From Chlorobiaceae bacterium (lineage in GTDB: Bacteria; Bacteroidota; Chlorobiia; Chlorobiales; Chlorobiaceae): a stretch of DNA of 64,000 nucleotides. The stretch covers positions 1 through 64,000 of the forward strand of contig JAAXWQ010000003.1 of the NCBI GenBank assembly GCA_013335115.1, in the 5' to 3' direction. Numbering within the stretch: position 1 is the stretch's first letter; the number at the start of each line of letters is the position of its first letter. This document shows, in pieces, positions 53,223 through 60,405 of the stretch. The notes under the pieces were generated by a model. The model was not told the origin of the DNA and searched no databases. It saw only the letters and a program-made list of their open reading frames with translations. Position numbers and translations under genes: made by a program.

Positions 53223-53357
53223 TTAATTCTCATCATCGTCGTCGTCCACCTGCTTGATCTCCCACTTTGATCCGCATTCGGCGCAGTGGTATATCGTCGC
53301 TCCGGTCCCGACAATTCCGACCGCATCAAGCGTTTCGCCGCATTCTGGACATTTCAT
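53223..53357 (-). CDS. Small zinc-ribbon protein (44 aa)
   Basis: MKCPECGETLDAV opening and YHCAECGSKW: two CxxC pairs 19 residues apart form a zinc ribbon, followed by a DDDDDE tail. The start at 53357 has AAGGAGAT upstream. It lies between the SbcC-like and RecT genes and may be an adaptor for them. Function unknown. Confidence 0.65.
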   Translation of the reverse strand: MKCPECGETLDAVGIVGTGATIYHCAECGSKWEIKQVDDDDDEN

Positions 53358-53489
53358 CGTATCTCCTTGTGTTGTTAAAATGTTGGGCAAGCCCGGAAGT
53401 CTCTCGGCATTCTGGCCTTCTGGCTGATTGTTACCGGGGGCTGATCTGAGAGCCGTCGCTCCGCCTGCTGCCACTTCTTGCCCATAAGG

Positions 53490-55463
53490 TTATGCTGTTG
53501 CTTCTTCTGTCTGCTCGATCTCGACTGTCAGCCCGTCGTGCTCGTCGCTGGCCACCAGCTTGATCGTCTGGAAGGTCAGGTCTCCAAGATCAAAATCCCT
53601 TACCTGGCCGCGACGTCTGGTAACTGATTCGAAGTTGTCCAGGAAGCAGGGGGCACTGATGCCGTAGTGCTCGCCCAAAACCTCGATGATCTTCAGTCCG
53701 GCCCTGATCTTGCCGCCGGTGCTGCAGTCGCTCCAAGGCACCATCGCACCCTCTGGGCTCGGAACAAGTGTTTCGCAGCACTCGGCAAGTCCGCCGTTGA
53801 TCTGTTCCGAAAAGAGCCGGAACCCGAGCGGGGCAAACTTCTCGGCAACCCCATCCTCAAGCAGGCTCACCTTCGCCCGGGTGAAGTCCTCGCAAAGCAT
53901 GATCTTCCTGTCCAGCTCGTCGATCTCGGAGCCAAGGCGCTTCTGGTCGGCCTTCAGCTCTGCGATGCGGATGTCGATCTGCGCGGCCAGCTTGTTGTTG
54001 GCGGAAGCGTCGTCGTGAGCCTTGATCTGTGCTTGTGCCTGCTCGATCTCGGCGTCGACCTTCGCGGTGTCCGGGGTGCCGGTGGCGGCGGTGAGCTTCA
54101 GTGTCAGGGCAGCCAGTTCGGCCTGCAAACCGGACATGTTCGGGCCTTCGGGGTCCTTGATGAGCGCGGCGGCCTCATCGGCGGCGTTGCGGCTGGTATG
54201 CAGCTCATCAAGTTCCGCTTTCAGCTTGGTGATCTCTTCGCGCTTGCGCTCGATCATCGCGTTGTTGTCCTGTCCCTGCTTCCTGATGGATTTGATCTTC
54301 TCGGCATTGTTATGGCGGAACTTCGCCAGCACACTGGCGGCGGTTTCGGCGGGAAGCTCCTGACCGCACAGGCTACAAGTCGTTTCAGGTTCCAGCGATT
54401 CAGAAGCCAACTTGAAATCCGTCCTGAGGCGGTCGTTTTCGTCGGAGAGGTGATTGCAGTCAGATACAAGCACATTCGCCTTGCGGGTCACTTCCGAGAT
54501 AAGGCCCTCAATTCGATTGACCTCCCGTTGATGCCCTCGGCGCTTCTCGTCGGCGTCCATGACCGCCCTTCGATGATCCAGCGCCACCTGCTCGATCTCC
54601 GCCTTCTTCGCGGCAATCTGCTGCTGCACCTCCGACGTGTCACCGGCAAGCGCTGCGGCCCTGCCGTTCTGCAAGTTCCTGAGCTTGGCCGTCAGGTCCG
54701 GATAGCTTCCGATGCCCTGCGGCGGCATGCAGGCGGCTTCGCCCGGCTTGGCTTTGCTCGCCTCATCGATACGTGCCGGGATCACGTCGAGGCTGTCGTT
54801 GATGGCCTTGCGCTGCGACTTGAGCATCTTCAAGGTGTCCTCGAAGGTCCGGTTTTCCATGATGCCCGGCAGCTCGGCGAACTTGTCGCCGTGGGCCTCG
54901 ATCACGCTGACATCCGTCACGTCGCCCGCGACCTCAAGCAGAATCCGGCGGCGGTCCTGCCACTTCTGGGCGTTGAAGTGGGTGATGCTGGTCAGCATGC
55001 GGAAAAGGTCCTCGCGGACAAGGCCAGCGACAAAGGCGTCGAAGTCTTTTTTCGGCTTAGGCACGCTGTCGATGTAGTAGGTAGTCTCATGGCCGCTGAA
55101 CTCTGGGCTCTGCGAACCTCTCTTCTTTGTCCATTTTTCGAGAAGCACCTTGCGCAGAGTGACGGTGCGGTTCCACTCAGGTCCGCTTGTCCGGTCAAGT
55201 AAATCCTCAATCCGGAGCACTGCCTCGACCTCATGCTCCAGGTTGTGGATTTCCTGCCCGGCGTCGTCCAGCGTCTTGACCGAGAAAGCGCTGTCGCCGG
55301 CCTGGTTCTTGCCAAATAATACCCACGAGAGGGCGTCGGCTACCGTCGATTTCCCTGCGCCGTTCCTGCCGTAGATCGTTGCGTTCTGGCCCTCGGGCTC
55401 AAAGCCGAACTCCTGAACCCCTTTGAAAGACTGGAGGCTTAACCGCTGTAGCTTGATTTCCAT
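53490..55463 (-). CDS. SbcC/Rad50-like ATPase
   Basis: 657 residues, SMC-type layout. Walker A GRNGAGKSTVADAL near residue 33, long coiled coils (about 190-500) with a zinc-hook CxxC (CSLCGQEL) near residue 360, and a C-terminal ATPase half with CSTGGKIRAGLKIIEVLGEHYGISAPCFLDNFESV. It may tether or process DNA ends for RecT. The nuclease partner of SbcC (SbcD/Mre11) is not encoded; the MBL-fold protein is a possible stand-in. Confidence 0.9.
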   Translation of the reverse strand: MEIKLQRLSLQSFKGVQEFGFEPEGQNATIYGRNGAGKSTVADALSWVLFGKNQAGDSAFSVKTLDDAGQEIHNLEHEVEAVLRIEDLLDRTSGPEWNRTVTLRKVLLEKWTKKRGSQSPEFSGHETTYYIDSVPKPKKDFDAFVAGLVREDLFRMLTSITHFNAQKWQDRRRILLEVAGDVTDVSVIEAHGDKFAELPGIMENRTFEDTLKMLKSQRKAINDSLDVIPARIDEASKAKPGEAACMPPQGIGSYPDLTAKLRNLQNGRAAALAGDTSEVQQQIAAKKAEIEQVALDHRRAVMDADEKRRGHQREVNRIEGLISEVTRKANVLVSDCNHLSDENDRLRTDFKLASESLEPETTCSLCGQELPAETAASVLAKFRHNNAEKIKSIRKQGQDNNAMIERKREEITKLKAELDELHTSRNAADEAAALIKDPEGPNMSGLQAELAALTLKLTAATGTPDTAKVDAEIEQAQAQIKAHDDASANNKLAAQIDIRIAELKADQKRLGSEIDELDRKIMLCEDFTRAKVSLLEDGVAEKFAPLGFRLFSEQINGGLAECCETLVPSPEGAMVPWSDCSTGGKIRAGLKIIEVLGEHYGISAPCFLDNFESVTRRRGQVRDFDLGDLTFQTIKLVASDEHDGLTVEIEQTEEATA

Positions 55464-55473
55464 GATTTTCCCC

Positions 55474-55683
55474 TTATTTTGTTACTGTTGATGTTGTTGA
55501 CCTGCCCTTTGCTTCTGCGGGTTCGTCGGTTGCCGCCTTCGAACTCGCTTTTTTTATGCCCAGTACCGCCGCCCGATACCCTGCGATCTCATGCCGCAGC
55601 TCTGGAGTCGGCCCGTCCACCTCCAGCCTGTCCAGTATCGACCGGCACGCGGCCAACAGGTTTGCCATGCGTATGTCGTCCAT
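55474..55683 (-). CDS. Small hypothetical phage protein (69 aa)
   Basis: From the ATG at 55683, with AAGGAGGAAC 5 nt upstream. Helical N-terminus (RMANLLAACRSILDRLEVD), Lys/Ala/Thr-rich tail. It overlaps the preceding membrane-protein frame by 95 nt. Confidence 0.6.
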   Translation of the reverse strand: MDDIRMANLLAACRSILDRLEVDGPTPELRHEIAGYRAAVLGIKKASSKAATDEPAEAKGRSTTSTVTK

Positions 55684-55879
55684 CGGAGTTCCTCCTTGGT
55701 TCATACCACGTTGCTATCTTATCCGCTACCCACACAAGCATACAGGCCCCTGCCCCATAGGCTGCAGCATCAGCAAGCGGCTTGAGTATCGCCGGATTGT
55801 CGCCGTTGACGGCCATTGCGTATGTGGCGCAGAAGGCCAGCAGGATACAGGCTTGCATAATCAGCTTGATCGTCTTCAT
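55589..55879 (-). CDS. Small membrane or exported protein (96 aa)
   Basis: The N-terminus MKTIKLIMQACILLAFCATY is hydrophobic like a signal or TM segment, and AAAYGAGACMLVWVADKIATW is a second one. RBS AAGGGAG precedes it. The last 32 residues overlap the next gene in another frame and look unconstrained, so only the first 64 may matter. Confidence 0.5.
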   Translation of the reverse strand: MKTIKLIMQACILLAFCATYAMAVNGDNPAILKPLADAAAYGAGACMLVWVADKIATWYEPRRNSDGRHTHGKPVGRVPVDTGQAGGGRADSRAAA

Positions 55880-56040
55880 GCTTCACTCCCTTCAGTCTGC
55901 ATCAGCCTCCACTGCCACGAATCCGTCCCGTGATAGCAGATGCCGTACCCAGTCAGTTCGAAATGCTGCGTCTTGCGCATCGGCGTCATCAGCCTCCCGA
56001 TTGCTTCCAAGACGATTACCGCCAATCCTTTGTTGATCAT
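55876..56040 (-). CDS. Small hypothetical phage protein (54 aa)
   Basis: Starts MINKGLAVIVLEAIGRLMTP and ends WQWRLMQTEGSEA, its stop overlapping the next ATG as ATGA. Tight packing and an intact frame support it. Confidence 0.5.
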   Translation of the reverse strand: MINKGLAVIVLEAIGRLMTPMRKTQHFELTGYGICYHGTDSWQWRLMQTEGSEA

Positions 56041-56058
56041 GTCGTCCCCCTTTGTTGG

Positions 56059-56271
56059 TTATTGAGCTACTACAAAGTCAGTATCCGGCCACCTGCTCAT
56101 CTCGATCTTCGCTATCAGCGCATGAGCGTATGCGTCGTCAGGGTGCAGGCACGCATTGATGATGCACTTGTGGCCAAGCTCCACCGGTTTCGTTATCGCG
56201 CACGATTCCAGGAGCCTCAGAGCATCTTTCAGGCGTCCGGCGCTGATAGCTTCGATGATCCCCGCTTTCAT
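56059..56271 (-). CDS. Small helical phage protein (70 aa)
   Basis: From the ATG at 56271 with GGAGTG upstream; its ATG overlaps the stop of the HTH gene. MKAGIIEAISAGRLKDALRLLESCAI is a helical pair. Unknown. Confidence 0.55.
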   Translation of the reverse strand: MKAGIIEAISAGRLKDALRLLESCAITKPVELGHKCIINACLHPDDAYAHALIAKIEMSRWPDTDFVVAQ

Positions 56272-56561
56272 GCGACACTCCGCTTGGCCCGCTTGATCCG
56301 CTGCAATTGCATGAGGCTCTCGGCCTTTGACGTCAACGTCTGGCACACGTTGCTATCAAGGTCGCACTTGCGGAACCGCATGTCTGACCCGGCCATGATG
56401 GCAACCAGGTCTCCCCGCTGCATCATATTGCGGATAGTCTGCGGTGCACATTTGAGGTACGCAGCGGCCTCGGCGGTCGTCATCGTTACTACGTTGCGCA
56501 TCTCGGCAAGCTCTGTCCGCAGGGCGCGAATCTCGGACAGGATTGTATCGGTCTCAGTCAT
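56268..56561 (-). CDS. Excisionase-type HTH protein
   Basis: 97 residues: after a coiled-coil start, TMTTAEAAAYLKCAPQTIRNMMQRGDLVAIMAGSDMRFRKCDLD is a clear MerR-like/HTH_17 winged helix as in Xis proteins. It could be the excisionase or an early regulator. Position in the early operon, not beside the integrase, leaves this open. Confidence 0.75.
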   Translation of the reverse strand: MTETDTILSEIRALRTELAEMRNVVTMTTAEAAAYLKCAPQTIRNMMQRGDLVAIMAGSDMRFRKCDLDSNVCQTLTSKAESLMQLQRIKRAKRSVA

Positions 56562-56562
56562 G

Positions 56563-57336
56563 CTACACCACCCTTTTCAGATTTGAGGCAGATGCGTGCT
56601 GCTCATTGTACCTCCTTACGGCCCGATGAACCGCCTGACGGCCTGATTCTGTCCACGTGGTCGTGATGCTGGTGCGCGTCTCGCCATTTGATCCCTCGAA
56701 GGTGGTTGTCCTCGTCTTGGTGTACCCCTTGTCCTGATGCTTGGCATAGAGAACCCAATGGCCATCGTGGTAATACTGCACCCCAAGTTCCCGAAGGATC
56801 GCGTTCAGCTTCTGAGCTGACATACCAAGTTCCTTGGCAATCGTCGTCGTGGTATGTGTGTTTGTCGCCTGAAGGACCTCGTTGCAATACTGGACCTTCG
56901 GGGCCTGCGCCTTCAGTTCGACCGCTTGAAGCTCGATAACCTCGTCTTTCTGCTCGATCTCAGCCTCAAGGCGCTTCACGTCACCGAGAAGCAGTTGGAA
57001 GGCTCTCAGCTTCGTGCGCTCAGGATTGTTCAGTTCGGCTTCCATTGCATTGAAGGCAGCAATGAACTCCTCCTTGAACTTCGCAGCCTCTTTTCCAGTG
57101 AAGCCCATGACAAGGAAGCTGAAGCCGTCGCGGGTGATCTGATACATGGGGCGGCTCTCACCTTTCTTGTCCGTGTATTCAACCGCCGCAAAATTGCGGG
57201 CGTTAAAATCGTCGCTACACTCCATATTCCTGATCGCACGTAGAACTATGTCGTGCTTCCTCCCGAATCTCTCCGCAATCAGCAGGCTCGTCGTCAGCGC
57301 CCGCTCGTTGTCCTTGATGAATACCAGGTCGTTCAT
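56563..57336 (-). CDS. Antirepressor: Rha domain plus KilAC domain
   Basis: 257 residues. Rha domain (FGRKHDIVLRAIRNMECSDDFNARNFAAVEYTDKKGESRPMYQITRDGFSFLVMGFTGKEAAKFKEEFIAAFNAME), a coiled coil (about 105-135) and a KilAC DNA-binding domain (TTTIAKELGMSAQKLNAILRELGVQYYHDGHWVLYAKHQDKGYTKTRT). Such proteins are antirepressors or early regulators. It follows the Cro-like gene with 4 nt overlap. Confidence 0.92.
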   Translation of the reverse strand: MNDLVFIKDNERALTTSLLIAERFGRKHDIVLRAIRNMECSDDFNARNFAAVEYTDKKGESRPMYQITRDGFSFLVMGFTGKEAAKFKEEFIAAFNAMEAELNNPERTKLRAFQLLLGDVKRLEAEIEQKDEVIELQAVELKAQAPKVQYCNEVLQATNTHTTTTIAKELGMSAQKLNAILRELGVQYYHDGHWVLYAKHQDKGYTKTRTTTFEGSNGETRTSITTTWTESGRQAVHRAVRRYNEQHASASNLKRVV

Positions 57337-57584
57337 GCTATACCCTCCCGTTTTGCTTGTTCGATAAGGCTCCTGAATTGTGCGGCACGCTCCTGCCTTT
57401 CTTCCCGAAGGCGACGGCTCACCTGCATGGCGAGCTTGAATGTTTCATAGTGAGACATGCGAGTGATACGCTTCTGTACGGCACGGTATCCGATGGTCTC
57501 ACCGCGCTGACGCAGAATCGCCGTAACCTCAGCAATGGTGCCGTATTCCAGCTCTGGTGTCGTTTCATAAGGAATTGTTGGCAT
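57333..57584 (-). CDS. Cro-like early regulator candidate
   Basis: 83 residues: YGTIAEVTAILRQRGETIGYRAVQKRITRMSHYETFKLAMQVSRRLREE may contain a helix-turn-helix. It is the first gene leftward from the repressor-operator region, where Cro sits in lambdoid phages. The classification is by position. Confidence 0.55.
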   Translation of the reverse strand: MPTIPYETTPELEYGTIAEVTAILRQRGETIGYRAVQKRITRMSHYETFKLAMQVSRRLREERQERAAQFRSLIEQAKREGIA

Positions 57585-57602
57585 CTTATTCGATGTTCTA
57601 TA

Positions 57603-57680
57603 TTAGTTCATTCGGTGTAGCTCATTTGTATCAATCTATGAAATTCCTTAGCTACATCAAAGAAAATTCTTAGTCACAAG
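57603..57680. promoter_or_regulatory. Operator region between repressor and Cro-like genes
   Basis: Three direct copies of a TTAG(C/T)(T/C)(A/C)CA-like motif: TTAGTTCAT (57603), TTAGCTACA (57648), TTAGTCACA (57670), and one inverted copy TGAGCTACA (57616-57624, minus). TGTAGCT and AGCTACA also form an inverted pair across 31 bp. These are candidate repressor sites controlling both divergent promoters. Confidence 0.5.
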
Positions 57681-57695
57681 AAAAAATTATTGGCC

Positions 57696-58124
57696 ATGTC
57701 GAAAATTTTAAGTGAGCGGGAAATCGGGGCTAACCTGCGAAAGGTCGTTGATGCTTCCGGCCTCGGCGTAGACGGCTTCGCTGCGGCAATCGGGATCAAG
57801 CCTTCGGCTCTGAGCAACTTTCTTAATGGGTCCGGCGGAAGAAAGCCGTCCAACCTCATAACAGAAATCATAGCTCAGGGTATCAATGGTAATTGGTACC
57901 TGACTGGCGAAGGTCGCATGTTTGCGCACGAAATGAAGGCGTCGGCCGACGATGAGATTGAAAACGCTGAATTATTGAAGACTGAGGCTCAAAAGATTCA
58001 GCTTTTTTTCGACCGAGGATGGGTTCGGTGCAACTGCAAGAGTGAGGGAACTTTTAGCGGATACGACAGTTCAACGAGAGCGGAGCGGAGCGGAGCGGAG
58101 CGGAGAAGGCGAGGCGATGAGTGA
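57696..58124 (+). CDS. Phage repressor, HTH type; frame probably interrupted
   Basis: The only plus-strand phage gene. Residues 1-75 form a CI-like HTH domain (SEREIGANLRKVVDASGLGVDGFAAAIGIKPSALSNFLNGSG). The present frame ends after an implausible Cys/Arg-rich tail at residue 142. Past a run of seven T (58003-58009), one of the other frames stays open without stop to 58191 and reads STEDGFGATARVRELLADTT and onward, ending 5 nt before the terminator. One T fewer would join the two. No LexA/S24 peptidase domain is visible in either version. Confidence 0.75.
   Translation: MSKILSEREIGANLRKVVDASGLGVDGFAAAIGIKPSALSNFLNGSGGRKPSNLITEIIAQGINGNWYLTGEGRMFAHEMKASADDEIENAELLKTEAQKIQLFFDRGWVRCNCKSEGTFSGYDSSTRAERSGAERRRRGDE
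58081..58105 (+). repeat. Five perfect CGGAG repeats in the repressor 3' end
   Basis: CGGAG x5 without interruption. As a 5-bp unit inside an open frame, any copy-number change shifts the reading frame. Confidence 0.9.
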
Positions 58125-58148
58125 TGACCGTGACGAGCCGGAACGACG

Positions 58149-58181
58149 AAGCCCCGTCCGTGAAGTTTTCGGGCGGGGCTT
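58149..58181. terminator. First of two hairpins after the repressor
   Basis: AAGCCCCGTCCG and CGGGCGGGGCTT pair with one T-G wobble around TGAAGTTTT. It would lie inside the coding region if the repressor frame is extended. Confidence 0.55.
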
Positions 58182-58196
58182 GGTGGCATAGAGTAG

Positions 58197-58234
58197 AACA
58201 ATAAAGCCCCGGTTATGATCGGGGCTTTATTGTT
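58197..58234. terminator. Bidirectional terminator, repressor versus TerB-like gene
   Basis: A 15-bp perfect stem, AACAATAAAGCCCCG with its complement CGGGGCTTTATTGTT, around an 8-nt loop, T-rich on both strands. It separates two convergent genes. Confidence 0.9.
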
Positions 58235-59024
58235 ACGTCAACCCAAAACGCTTTTTCATGTAATCAAGGGCCTCTTCTTCGTGAGCGTGTACAGTTTTTT
58301 GGGTTGCAACTATCTTCTCGGCGGCTTCGTACAGATAAGACTTCATCGCAGTCCCTTCGTGCGAAACCTTTCCAACTGCGACCCTGAATACCTGGATCGA
58401 CGGGTTTCCATACCCATTGAGCTCTTGGGCGATCTCTTCATCGGTAATCCTGCCGTCATTTGCGAGATGGCGAACAACCAGATTTATGACGTCTCGCTCT
58501 GCCTGCCTTAACTGGCCGTCAGCTTTTCCTACGTACAGTAAGATGCGAATTGCGTCTAATTGGTTTTCGAATGTTCTGCTGAGTGACCTATTTGGTGAAG
58601 ACTCGTATATCGACTCAAGGTATCCCCTTAGATCCTTGATCACTTCGCCCGTCATCACATCTGTAGCGGAAAGAACACGATCAATCTTAAAGTAGCGCGT
58701 CGCATTTCGCAAGTGACAAAAGCACCTAAACATGCCGCCGTCGTTAGAAGAGAACATGCACTGATTAACGTCTACCAATCGGCTTGTGACTTGTCCTTTG
58801 CCGTCCTTGTACTCAATATCAATTGATACTGTTACAGGCACAGCTTCTTCACATTCCCATCCGTCAAACTCCCATGCGTCCTTCTGTTCTTCGGTAGTAG
58901 ATCCATCAAATACAACATTTCTTGGAACAGTAGGCCATATGCTGTCTGCGGGACCCTGCTTACGCCTTGATTTAGCAAAGATATACAGGATTGAAATAAA
59001 TATAATGATGACCAGTAAATCCAT
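58233..59024 (-). CDS. Accessory membrane protein: TM, WYL-like and TerB-like domains
   Basis: 263 residues from the ATG at 59024 (AGAGG 5 nt upstream). One N-terminal TM helix (LLVIIIFISILYIFAKSRRK), then a WYL-like module (VDVNQCMFSSNDGGMFRCFCHLRNATRYFKIDRVLSATDVMTGEVI) and a C-terminal TerB-like helical domain (DAIRILLYVGKADGQLRQAERDVINLVVRHLANDG). It lies between repressor and integrase with its own terminator, the classic place for lysogenic-conversion genes. Related domains occur in stress and phage-defence proteins, so superinfection exclusion is possible; this is inference. Confidence 0.7.
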   Translation of the reverse strand: MDLLVIIIFISILYIFAKSRRKQGPADSIWPTVPRNVVFDGSTTEEQKDAWEFDGWECEEAVPVTVSIDIEYKDGKGQVTSRLVDVNQCMFSSNDGGMFRCFCHLRNATRYFKIDRVLSATDVMTGEVIKDLRGYLESIYESSPNRSLSRTFENQLDAIRILLYVGKADGQLRQAERDVINLVVRHLANDGRITDEEIAQELNGYGNPSIQVFRVAVGKVSHEGTAMKSYLYEAAEKIVATQKTVHAHEEEALDYMKKRFGLT

Positions 59025-59122
59025 GTTTACCTCTGGCTTTGGGGTTGTACTTAAGCGCCAAATCGGTCGTAATACCTGCGTAGTCCAAAAGTACACATAA
59101 ACAACATCGAGCGCAAATGAGA

Positions 59123-59143
59123 AGCCCGGTTCGTCGCCGGGCT
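59123..59143 (-). terminator. Hairpin after the integrase gene
   Basis: AGCCCGG and CCGGGCT around a 7-nt loop, followed on the minus strand by TCTCATTT. It is about 56 nt after the integrase stop. The sequence resembles the hairpin at 41374. The spacer 59025-59198 holds nothing else I can support. Confidence 0.5.
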
Positions 59144-59198
59144 ACTTATGCTCGTGTTAATGCTCGTGCGCATAAAGATGAGTATAATGGCGCAAAAG

Positions 59199-60266
59199 CT
59201 ACAATACGATCCGGTCTGCCGCGTCGTCAACTGCGGAGTCCAGCACCCGGGCGTAGATCTGAGTTGTGCGAACGTCGGAGTGGCCGAGCAGCTTGCTGAC
59301 GACCTCGACCGGCGTACCAGCCGCGAGCTGCAGGATGGCGTAGCTGTGGCGCAGGCAGTGCATGGTGACGTTGCGCGTCACTCCGGCAGCGACAAGGTAC
59401 TCTTGCAGGGAGGTGTTAAGCCCGCCACACCACGGCACCCACCGGAACACCCGGCCCGTCCCTCTTGTCCCGAGCAAGGCCACTGCCTGCGCAGGGATCC
59501 GTTTCCGGCTCCACCTCTGGACCTTTGGCTGCCGGTATTGTATATATATGTGGCCGTCGGCATCCTCGATGACCTGTGACCATTCGAGAGCCTTGATGTC
59601 TGACGTCCGTAAACCGGTCAGCAGCGCGAAAAGGATAATGGACCGGTGCGGCTCGCGGTACTCGGTGGCCATGAGGCTCCGGGCTTCGTTGAGCGATAAG
59701 AACTCTCTTGGCCGTGGCGAACCCTGTATGCTGTCGATACGGTCGTGCAGTGGCTCGCGGATGACCTGGTGCCGATACGCCTGTCTGAGCGCCGTGCGGA
59801 AGCAGGCGAAATATCCCTGTGCCGATACAGGTCGGAGCTTTGTGTCCTTGACTTGCTTGATGAGGTACCGCCGGAACCGGTCGCACCGATCCGCTGTCAG
59901 TGTCGCCATGATGTCGCCGGTGATCCCGCATGAATCGGCATAGTGCCGCATGTTCGTCCACTGCTTCGCCGTCGTACCGGTTCGCTCGTCGGTCAGCTCT
60001 CGCAGGTACTCGCCAACGGTCAGCTCTGATTTTTCCGATAGGAATCCGAATCGGCCATCATCGATCTCTGACTGGCGCTTCGTTCGAACCTTTTCGGCAA
60101 GGGCCATCGTCGTCCGGTTATGTGTCCGCTCTGATGCGGTGGCGGGCTTGTCGAAGATGTAGAGTTCCAGGTACTCCTTAGATCGCTTGCTCTGCCCTCG
60201 ATAAATTTCGAGGTACAGGCTGCGGCGACCGTTTGAGATGAGCTTTGTTCTGACCTTGACTTTCAT
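59199..60266 (-). CDS. int: Tyrosine-family integrase
   Basis: 355 residues from the ATG at 60266. The N-terminal arm-binding domain (KVRTKLISNGRRSLYLEIYRG) is of the type common in Bacteroidetes/Chlorobi elements. A SAM-like core-binding domain follows (about 80-180). The catalytic set is complete: R in LLTGLRTSDIKALEW, HCLRHSYA, LLGHSDVRTT and the tyrosine in QIYARVLD. It sits beside attR, as expected. Confidence 0.95.
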   Translation of the reverse strand: MKVKVRTKLISNGRRSLYLEIYRGQSKRSKEYLELYIFDKPATASERTHNRTTMALAEKVRTKRQSEIDDGRFGFLSEKSELTVGEYLRELTDERTGTTAKQWTNMRHYADSCGITGDIMATLTADRCDRFRRYLIKQVKDTKLRPVSAQGYFACFRTALRQAYRHQVIREPLHDRIDSIQGSPRPREFLSLNEARSLMATEYREPHRSIILFALLTGLRTSDIKALEWSQVIEDADGHIYIQYRQPKVQRWSRKRIPAQAVALLGTRGTGRVFRWVPWCGGLNTSLQEYLVAAGVTRNVTMHCLRHSYAILQLAAGTPVEVVSKLLGHSDVRTTQIYARVLDSAVDDAADRIVL

Positions 60267-60386
60267 GAGGGTACAAGTGGGGGACAAAGTTTATGATATT
60301 CGGGTATACGGCGGGTGATACCAGATTTATTCGACCCCCGAAAAATAAGGCTTTACAGGGCATTAGAGCAAGCACAAAACATGATG

Positions 60387-60405
60387 AAAGACGCGTCCCC
60401 CCCAT
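60387..60405 (+). other. attR
   Basis: AAAGACGCGTCCCCCCCAT, one base different from attL. The host sequence continues in frame as CTTTTTGTCGTGTTCATG (LFVVFM). Confidence 0.85.

Larger units (their letters stand above)
23294..60405. mobile_element. Complete temperate siphovirus prophage (about 37.1 kb)
   Basis: Bounded by two 19-bp repeats differing at one base (23294-23312 and 60387-60405). It contains integrase, repressor, antirepressor, recombination, replication, packaging, head, tail, lysis and fibre modules in the order of HK97-head, long-tailed phages. All genes except the repressor are on the minus strand, and the base composition is visibly lower in G+C than the flanks. I see no transposase, no broken structural gene and no missing late module, so it looks capable of induction; that is an inference. 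Prophages in green sulfur bacteria have rarely been described. Confidence 0.95.

Noticed and set aside
23294-60405. Integration into a tRNA gene
   Set aside because: Neither att flank folds into a tRNA; the core is protein-coding sequence of the lipoprotein gene.
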